The notes under the pieces are model-generated. The model ran no database searches. It was given only the letters and a program-made list of their open reading frames with translations, and was not told where the DNA came from. Of a stretch of 11,233 nucleotides of DNA, positions 6,583 through 11,233 are shown one piece after another; the first letter of the stretch is position 1; each line of letters starts with the position of its first letter. A program made the translations under genes and the position numbers. This stretch comes from Clostridiaceae bacterium (GTDB taxonomy: Bacteria; Bacillota; Clostridia; Acetivibrionales; DUMC01): NCBI GenBank assembly GCA_012512865.1, contig JAAZDH010000347.1, forward strand, positions 1 through 11,233, read 5' to 3'.

Positions 6583-7719
6583 TTACAGGTAAAGCCCCGG
6601 GCTCATCAGGGCGGTATGTTCCGGGAACCCGCACATGATGTTCAAATCCTGCACAGCCTGGCCTGAAGCGCCTTTCCCCAGGTTGTCGAGGGCGGATAGA
6701 ACAATAACCCTGTTTAATCTCTTGTCAACAACAATGCCTATGTCAACAAAATTTGAACCCGCAACATTCTTGGTTTCGGGAATCCTGCCCTGATCAAGAA
6801 TCCTTACGAACATCTCTCCCCGGTAAAACTCCCTGTAAAGGCTGACCAGTCCTTCGCATGATATTTCACTAGCCATATCATCCTTTAGGTTTGCATAGAT
6901 TGTTGCCAGCATTCCCCTTTTCATGGGTGCCAGGTGGGGCGTGAAGGATACTGTTATTTTTTCGTTGGCCAGCATGCCCAGTTCCTGCTCTATTTCCGAG
7001 GTATGCCTGTGGGTAGAAACATTGTAAGCCTTGAAGTTTTCAGTGCATTCACAAAATTGGTACGCAAGGTCTGTCTTCCTGCCGGCCCCGCTTACGCCTG
7101 AAACCGCGTCTATTATTATGCTCCTGGTGTCAATAATTTTATTAACCAGCAGCGGGGCAATGCCTATAATCGAACAGGTGGGGTAGCACCCCGGGTTTGC
7201 AACAAGGGATGCCTCCCTTATTTTCTCCCTGTAGAATTCGGGCAACCCGTAAACTGATATATCCAGCAGTTCAGGCAATTCATGCTTTGCCTTATACCAT
7301 TCTTCGTATACCCTGACATCCTTGTACCTGAAATCCCCCCCGTGGTCAATGATCTTTTTGCCTTCCTTCAGCAAGGCGGGAATATAATCCTTGGATATGC
7401 CGTGGGGAAGGCAGTTTATGAAGACATCGCCCATGCTTGGCAGGTTTTCTATATCCAGGCCCGTCAATTCCATGTCGAATATATTTCTTAGGGATGGATA
7501 TACGTCGGAGATTCTCTGGCCAACAAAACTTTGGCCTATTACTGCCGTAATCTCAACGCCCGGATGGGATTGCAGTATCCTGACTATTTCTATGCCTACG
7601 TAACCGGTTGCCCCGATTATCACAACCCTGACTTTTTTATTTTTGGCATTATTGGCGTTGCCATTGCTGTTGCTATTGTTGCTATTACCCGTAAAATTTT
7701 TATTACCATTGCCTGTCAT
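6583..7719 (-). CDS. argC: N-acetyl-gamma-glutamyl-phosphate reductase with Asn-rich N-terminal extension
   Basis: ArgC reduces N-acetylglutamyl phosphate to the semialdehyde with NADPH. The core starts near residue 30 with VRVVIIGATGYVG, the Rossmann nucleotide-binding loop. The catalytic cysteine is Cys178 in ANPGCYPT, and the conserved HRHTSEIEQ segment with the active-site histidine is at about 237-245. The 378-residue length exceeds the usual roughly 345 because of residues 1-29, a low-complexity Asn/Gly/Ser/Lys tract. ATG 7719 has a GGGGG ribosome binding site about 9 nt upstream, and no other usable start lies before the core, so the extension is probably translated. The gene is the first of the arg cluster, directly behind an ARG-box-covered promoter. 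ArgJ does not follow, as it does in most clostridial arg operons. Confidence 0.96.
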   Translation of the reverse strand: MTGNGNKNFTGNSNNSNSNGNANNAKNKKVRVVIIGATGYVGIEIVRILQSHPGVEITAVIGQSFVGQRISDVYPSLRNIFDMELTGLDIENLPSMGDVFINCLPHGISKDYIPALLKEGKKIIDHGGDFRYKDVRVYEEWYKAKHELPELLDISVYGLPEFYREKIREASLVANPGCYPTCSIIGIAPLLVNKIIDTRSIIIDAVSGVSGAGRKTDLAYQFCECTENFKAYNVSTHRHTSEIEQELGMLANEKITVSFTPHLAPMKRGMLATIYANLKDDMASEISCEGLVSLYREFYRGEMFVRILDQGRIPETKNVAGSNFVDIGIVVDKRLNRVIVLSALDNLGKGASGQAVQDLNIMCGFPEHTALMSPGLYL

Positions 7720-7724
7720 TCAAA

Positions 7725-7772
7725 CATTCCCCCTGCAAAACATTCCTCTTGTAAAGCATTCCCCTTGTTAAA
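7725..7772. repeat. Three 16-bp tandem units in the argC leader
   Basis: CATTCCCCCTGCAAAA, CATTCCTCTTGTAAAG and CATTCCCCTTGTTAAA follow in exact 16-bp register. On the transcript strand each unit ends in a purine-rich word plus AATG (such as AGAGGAATG). The last unit before argC provides the GGGGG ribosome binding site, so the repeats duplicate a site resembling a translation start. Confidence 0.9.
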
Positions 7773-7800
7773 CGCTTTCAACCCGGCTTTTTTAAACTTG

Positions 7801-7838
7801 ATTTTATAATTATACATACTAATGCATAAAAATGCAAC
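7801..7838. promoter_or_regulatory. Two tandem ARG boxes (ArgR/AhrC operator)
   Basis: Two 18-bp sites fit the pattern NNTGNATWWWWATNCANN. The site at 7821-7838 (AATGCATAAAAATGCAAC) fits fully and is close to the Bacillus ARG-box consensus. The site at 7801-7818 (ATTTTATAATTATACATA) has one mismatch in its left half. They are separated by 2 bp, the 20-bp centre spacing used by ArgR hexamers on paired boxes. They cover the -10 and -35 of the argC promoter, predicting arginine-dependent repression. No argR gene is in the window. Confidence 0.85.
7809..7837 (-). promoter_or_regulatory. Sigma-A type promoter of the arg cluster
   Basis: Read on the minus strand, TTGCAT (7832-7837) is followed after exactly 17 bp by a perfect TATAAT (7809-7814). 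The start point would be near 7802, giving a leader of about 80 nt before the argC ATG. The -35 lies in one ARG box and the -10 in the other. Confidence 0.8.
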
Positions 7839-7884
7839 ACTTTTTTTTAAATCAATTTAAAATCATGCTCAAAATGCCTTCATT

Positions 7885-7918
7885 CCAATGACTGAAGTCA
7901 TGGACTTTCGGCTAAGTC
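7885..7918. other. Pair of adjacent small hairpins
   Basis: ATGACT-GA-AGTCAT (7888-7901) is a perfect 6-bp inverted repeat flanked by CC and GG that can extend the stem around a bulged A. It is followed at once by GACTT-6 nt-AAGTC (7903-7918). Neither has a T run, so they are not standard terminators. Similar end hairpins occur at IS200/IS605 element ends, but there is no transposase or TnpB here. Confidence 0.4.
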
Positions 7919-8029
7919 TTTGTGATTCTCTCCTACCGTCCTAAAACTTCCTCCCGCTATTTTAATTTTAATTAGCAAAACTTGTTGATATAATACCACG
8001 GTGGGAATGGAGCAACAAAAACCAAGGGG

Positions 8030-8058
8030 TTGATTTTAGCGGATTTTTTGGATAAAAT
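8030..8058 (+). promoter_or_regulatory. Candidate promoter for the ABC ATPase gene
   Basis: TTGATT (8030-8035) and TAAAAT (8053-8058) are 17 bp apart and fit the sigma-A consensus reasonably well. The leader would be about 190 nt. A weaker alternative is TTGTTT at 8152 with AATAAT at 8174, nearer the gene. No CcpA cre site was found in the gap. Confidence 0.35.
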
Positions 8059-8252
8059 TATGTATACAAGCATATATGTTAAATTATTTTATATCTATAT
8101 TTCAATTATTTCATTAATTTTATGCAAAGTCTACAAATAGAAAAAATAATTTTGTTTAAAAATGTGCTAGTTGAATAATGAACGGAAATGATATATTTAA
8201 AATAATGAAAGAATGCGTAAAGAATTGAAATTGATTAGTAGGAGGGGAAAAA

Positions 8253-9365
8253 ATGGCAAATGTAAAACTTAAAGACGTGACAAAAAGGTTTGAGGGTGGG
8301 GTTACTGCTGTAAGTAATTTTACTCTTGACGTAGAAGATAAGGAATTTATTATCTTGGTTGGTCCTTCCGGCTGTGGTAAAACTACTACCTTGAGAATGA
8401 TTGCGGGTCTTGAGGAAGTGACAGAAGGCGAGATATATATCGGAGACAGGCTGGTTAATGACGTGCAGCCAAAAGATAGGGATATTGCGATGGTTTTCCA
8501 GAACTACGCATTGTATCCCCACATGACGGTTTTTGATAACATGGCCTTTGGATTGAAGTTAAGAAGGACCCCGAAAGCAGAAATTAAGAGAAGAGTGCAT
8601 GAAGCAGCAAAGATCCTGGAAATCGAACACCTGCTCGACAGGAAACCAAAAGCCTTGTCCGGTGGTCAAAGGCAGAGGGTTGCCTTGGGCCGTGCCATCG
8701 TTCGTAACCCCAAGGTATTCTTAATGGACGAGCCCCTGTCAAACCTGGATGCCAAGCTGAGGGTGCAGATGAGAATCGAGATAAGCAAATTGCACCAGAG
8801 ACTACAGACAACCTTTATCTACGTTACACACGACCAGACGGAAGCTATGACGATGGGTACCAGGATTGTCGTTATGAAAGACGGGTTCATTCAGCAAGTG
8901 GATACTCCCCAGGCTCTTTACGAAAAACCTGTAAATCTTTTTGTAGCAGGATTCATCGGCAGCCCGCAGATGAATTTCATCAATGTCAATGTTGAAAAAC
9001 GTGACGATGGAATCTATCTTGTATTTGGCAGTCACAGCATCAAGCTGCCGGAAGGAAAGGCAAAGAAAATCATGGCAGAAGATTATGTCGATAAGGAAGT
9101 AATAATGGGAATACGTCCCGAAAGCATACATGACGAGGAATTGTATATACAATCCATGCCGGATAGTGTTATAGAAGCAAAGGTAGAAGTTGTTGAAATG
9201 CTCGGTTCGGAAACATTGCTGTACTTGTTTGCTGACGAGGTAAGCCTGACTGCAAGGGTTAACCCGAGGACAACTGCAAGGACCGGCGATATTATAAGGG
9301 TTGCTTTCGATGCCAACAAGATTCACCTGTTTGACAAGGATACGGAGAAAGTTATAACGAACTAA
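8253..9365 (+). CDS. msmX: MsmX/UgpC-like sugar ABC importer ATPase
   Basis: This is a cytoplasmic ATPase of the carbohydrate-uptake (CUT1) type, 370 residues. All ABC motifs are intact: Walker A GPSGCGKTT (37-45), Q-loop Gln83, signature LSGGQ (135-139), Walker B VFLMDE with Glu160, and the H-loop His193. The C-terminal part from about residue 240 is the TOBE-type regulatory region of MalK, UgpC and MsmX proteins. ATG 8253 follows a GGAGGGG site with optimal spacing. No permease or solute-binding protein lies beside it, and a terminator follows, so it is monocistronic. In Bacillus MsmX is a shared ATPase that energises several separately encoded sugar transporters, and this orphan position suggests the same. 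Which sugars are served cannot be read from the sequence. Confidence 0.93.
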   Translation: MANVKLKDVTKRFEGGVTAVSNFTLDVEDKEFIILVGPSGCGKTTTLRMIAGLEEVTEGEIYIGDRLVNDVQPKDRDIAMVFQNYALYPHMTVFDNMAFGLKLRRTPKAEIKRRVHEAAKILEIEHLLDRKPKALSGGQRQRVALGRAIVRNPKVFLMDEPLSNLDAKLRVQMRIEISKLHQRLQTTFIYVTHDQTEAMTMGTRIVVMKDGFIQQVDTPQALYEKPVNLFVAGFIGSPQMNFINVNVEKRDDGIYLVFGSHSIKLPEGKAKKIMAEDYVDKEVIMGIRPESIHDEELYIQSMPDSVIEAKVEVVEMLGSETLLYLFADEVSLTARVNPRTTARTGDIIRVAFDANKIHLFDKDTEKVITN

Positions 9366-9507
9366 TACCAATATGCGACAATTATAAAACGAGTACAAGA
9401 CGAATATGATATGCAGCAAATTGAAAATGTAGTGGATCCAGCGATAGGTAAAGCAATAAATAAAGCAGAGAATTGTTGAACAATAATGGTGAATTGCGGT
9501 AAATTGC

Positions 9508-9546
9508 AATAAAAAGAGGAAGATATTATATCTTTCTCTTTTTATT
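9508..9546 (+). terminator. Intrinsic terminator after the ABC ATPase gene
   Basis: Arms of 18 nt (9508-9525 and 9529-9546) pair throughout with one G-U pair around a TTA loop. A T run (9545-9551) follows. The stem is AT-rich but long, and it sits 140 bp after the ATPase stop. The A-rich 5' arm also gives a U run on the opposite strand, so it could act in both directions. Confidence 0.8.
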
Positions 9547-9657
9547 TTTTTGTGTTAATATATACTTCAGGAGCTTATTATGTTAATATAAGTCTTATTG
9601 TTTTGTTTAATAATTGTTTTTTTGATATTAAACGTTATATATCCAGGAGTGATGTTG

Positions 9658-10743
9658 TTGTCGGTAAAAATGTTCAGGAACCTGGTACAGCAAGTTAAGC
9701 AGATGATAAATGCAGAATGCGGCATAATGGATGAGAATGGCCTTATACTTGCCTGTACGGATGAAAATAAAACCGGGCATACTGTAAATAACCTCCAGCA
9801 GGTGTTGGAGTCGGATAAACAACTGGTTAGATTGAACGGCAAGACATATCAAAAAGTTAACATAAATAACAGGTATGAATATATAGTCTACCTGGATTCT
9901 GACAGCGAAGAGAGTGCCAGGTATTTAGCCCTGATTGCCTTGAACGTAAAAAACATGGGGATATATTACGACGAAAAATTCGACAGGAGCAATTTTATCC
10001 GGAATATCATGCTTAATAATATTTTACCCGGGGACATAACACTGAGGGCAAAAGAATTACATGTGGCCAATAATGCCTACAGGGTTGTATTTTTAATAAA
10101 AACCGAGGGAAACAAGGAAGCCCATCCCTATGAAATCCTATTAAGCCTTTTCCCCAACAGGATAAAAGATTTTGTTATTGTTATAGATGAAGAAAGCTTA
10201 GTATTGGTAAAGGAACTAAAATCCAAAAACGATGAAAAAGAAATAGAAAAAACAGCCAATATTATTATCGATACATTAAACACTGAACTGATGATAAAGG
10301 CAACGGTAGGCGTAGGTACAGTCGTGAACAATATAAGGGAAATAGGGCGTTCGTACAAGGAAGCTCAAACAGCGCTGCTGGTGGGCGGCATATTTGAGAA
10401 TGAAAAGACCATTATTTACTATAACAACCTGGGGATTGGAAGACTTATATACCAGCTTCCCACCACGTTGTGCAAGTTATTTTTAAACGAGGTCTTTAAA
10501 AACAACTCCCGTGACATGCTGGATGGTGAAACCTTTCATACCATCCAGAAATTTTTTGAAAACAATCTTAATGTAAGTGAAACATCAAGGCAGCTGTATG
10601 TCCATAGAAATACGCTGGTATACAGGCTGGACAAGATACAGAAATTAACCGGCCTTGATTTGAGGAAATTTGACGATGCCCTTATTTTCAAGGTTTCCAT
10701 GATGGTGAAAAAGTACCTCGAAAAGGTGGAGAAAAAGATGTGA
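9658..10743 (+). CDS. CdaR/PucR-family transcriptional regulator
   Basis: About 361 residues from TTG 9658, which lies 8 nt after AGGAG (9645-9649). TTG 9655 is also possible, and ATG 9652 is only 2 nt from the site, so the exact start is uncertain. The frame extends upstream to a TTG at 9598 with no ribosome binding site. The N-terminal 110 residues (NAECGIMDENGLILACTDE) resemble a small-ligand sensor like the sugar-diacid recognition domain. The middle, about 140-270, has the degenerate GGDEF-like region of this family (ATVGVGTVVNNIREIGRSYK). The C-terminus is the PucR-type HTH_30: NLNVSETSRQLYVHRNTLVY and RLDKIQKLTGLDL, near 312-350. Known members respond to diacids or purines, but the ligand here is unknown. 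It precedes ftsE by about 200 bp on the same strand. Confidence 0.85.
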   Translation: MSVKMFRNLVQQVKQMINAECGIMDENGLILACTDENKTGHTVNNLQQVLESDKQLVRLNGKTYQKVNINNRYEYIVYLDSDSEESARYLALIALNVKNMGIYYDEKFDRSNFIRNIMLNNILPGDITLRAKELHVANNAYRVVFLIKTEGNKEAHPYEILLSLFPNRIKDFVIVIDEESLVLVKELKSKNDEKEIEKTANIIIDTLNTELMIKATVGVGTVVNNIREIGRSYKEAQTALLVGGIFENEKTIIYYNNLGIGRLIYQLPTTLCKLFLNEVFKNNSRDMLDGETFHTIQKFFENNLNVSETSRQLYVHRNTLVYRLDKIQKLTGLDLRKFDDALIFKVSMMVKKYLEKVEKKM

Positions 10744-10847
10744 GTAAAGGTGTGAAGGCTGCGGAGGCCGCGGGGACCGCGGAGGCCGTGAAGAGGTTGG
10801 AGAACGTGGAGAATGCGGACATCGTGGAGATCATGGACGCCATGTAA
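10740..10847 (+). CDS. Possible 35-residue ORF coupled to the regulator gene
   Basis: A GTG at 10740-10742 overlaps the regulator's TGA as GTGA, and AAGGTGGAG (10723-10731) lies 8 nt before it, which is good spacing. The frame runs 35 codons to TAA at 10845-10847. The product would be an Ala/Glu/Val-rich helical peptide (MSKGVKAAEAAGTAEA then VKRLENVENADIVEIMDAM). Most of it is encoded by the first eleven units of the 9-bp array, so each repeat unit adds three residues. No family is recognised. It could be chance reading of a repeat, a leader peptide, or a coupling ORF for ftsE, which starts about 95 nt downstream in another frame. Confidence 0.3.
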   Translation: MSKGVKAAEAAGTAEAVKRLENVENADIVEIMDAM

Positions 10848-10931
10848 ACCGTGAAATTCGTGGGAATCGTGGAGGTCATGGAAATAGTGGAAACCGTAGA
10901 AATCGCAAGATTCGTTAAAGCCGCGGAGGTG
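10752..10931 (+). repeat. 9-bp periodic array of 20 degenerate units before ftsE
   Basis: Twenty consecutive nonamers run without a single indel, consensus GTGGARRYC. Examples: GCGGAGGCC (10761), GTGGAGATC (10824), GTGGGAATC (10860), GTGGAGGTC (10869), GTGGAAACC (10887). The first position is nearly always G or A, the second T or C, and most units keep GGA near positions 3-5. The last unit, GCGGAGGTG (10923-10931), contains the ribosome binding site of ftsE. The array fills almost the whole regulator-ftsE gap. No hairpin or spacer pattern is seen, so it is not CRISPR or REP-like. Confidence 0.9.
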
Positions 10932-10941
10932 TACGCTGCAA

Positions 10942-11233
10942 ATGGTCGAATTTAAAAATGTTACAAAGAGATATTCCAACGGGACGGTGGCTTTGCGCAA
11001 TGTAAATATAAGCATTTCGAAAGGCGAATTTGTGTTTATTGTCGGGCAGAGCGGCTCAGGGAAGACAACACTGGTCAAGTTGATCCTGAAAGAAGAAGAT
11101 CCCACCGAGGGTGAAATTTTCGTTAATGGTTATAATACATCATCAATGAAAAGAAAAGAAATTCCGTATTTAAGAAGGAGCCTTGGGGTGGTGTTCCAGG
11201 ATTTCAGGCTGCTTCCGAATAAAACGGCATACG
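10942..11233 (+). CDS. ftsE: Cell-division ABC ATPase FtsE (3' end missing)
   Basis: The first 97 codons are visible before the window ends. The start MVEFKNVTKRYSNGTVALRN and ISISKGEFVFIVGQSGSGKT carry the Walker A motif at residues 35-42. The Q-loop segment VVFQDFRLLPNKTAY at 83-97 is characteristic of FtsE. FtsE with the membrane protein FtsX forms the complex that activates peptidoglycan hydrolases at the septum, or in Firmicutes along the wall; ftsX would be expected just downstream. GGAGGTG (10925-10931), from the last unit of the 9-bp array, is the ribosome binding site, 10 nt before ATG 10942. LolD/MacB-type ATPases are the main alternative, but the DFRLLPNKT segment favours FtsE. Confidence 0.9.
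   Translation, partial: MVEFKNVTKRYSNGTVALRNVNISISKGEFVFIVGQSGSGKTTLVKLILKEEDPTEGEIFVNGYNTSSMKRKEIPYLRRSLGVVFQDFRLLPNKTAY

Larger units (their letters stand above)
7720..8252. other. Divergent control region between argC and the ABC ATPase gene
   Basis: This 533-bp stretch has no supportable gene. From the argC side it holds a 16-bp triple repeat, a promoter with two ARG boxes, and a pair of small hairpins (7885-7918). AT-rich sequence with a candidate promoter for the + strand ATPase follows, ending in its GGAGGGG ribosome binding site at about 8241-8247. Confidence 0.7.

Noticed and set aside
8802..9509. Minus-strand ORF of 235 codons opposite the ABC ATPase gene
   Set aside because: It is antisense to an intact conserved gene and runs over the terminator region. 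Composition is unlike a real protein, with no start signal.
10536..11105. Long minus-strand ORF (189 codons) with a His/Leu/Gly-rich repeat
   Set aside because: It lies antisense to the regulator and ftsE, and its repetitive part is only the 9-bp array read backwards. No ribosome binding site or family match.

Overview
The window looks like a clostridial (Firmicutes, Clostridia) chromosome. Strong GGAGG-type ribosome binding sites, an ArgR/AhrC-type operator, an orphan MsmX-like sugar-ABC ATPase, a CdaR/PucR-type regulator and ftsE all fit a low-to-moderate GC, possibly saccharolytic anaerobe. I cannot name the species.

Layout. (1) Positions 1-2003, + strand, are visibly more AT-rich than the rest. 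They hold a tightly packed three-gene cassette: the end of an XRE-type HTH protein, an ImmA/IrrE-like metallopeptidase, and a PIN-like nuclease overlapping it by ATGA. The PIN gene is interrupted by one in-frame TAA, and reading through it gives a coherent protein of about 289 codons. This resembles a toxin-antitoxin or defence module whose effector has been lost. (2) Positions 2083-7719, - strand, form an arginine biosynthesis cluster transcribed argC, argB, argD, argF, with a GNAT acetyltransferase gene behind it. A clear promoter lies upstream of argC, and two tandem ARG boxes cover it. argJ, which usually sits between argC and argB, is missing; the gap holds a degenerate 8-bp repeat array instead. 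(3) Positions 8253-9365, + strand, encode an orphan sugar-ABC importer ATPase, followed by a good intrinsic terminator. (4) Positions 9658-11233, + strand, encode a CdaR/PucR-like regulator, then a long 9-bp periodic array containing a possible 35-residue ORF, then the start of ftsE, which is cut by the window end.

How the genes work together. ArgB, ArgC and ArgD convert N-acetylglutamate to N-acetylornithine, and ArgF makes citrulline from ornithine. Release of ornithine from acetylornithine needs ArgJ or ArgE, and neither is here. ArgB has the N-terminal helix typical of arginine-inhibited kinases, and the ARG boxes predict repression by arginine, so the pathway appears controlled at both levels.

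The most unusual feature is the gaps. Almost every intergenic stretch from position 2000 onward carries its own short tandem duplication or degenerate array, with units of 6, 8, 9, 12, 15 or 16 bp and a different unit each time. ArgC also carries an Asn-rich N-terminal extension that looks like the coding equivalent.
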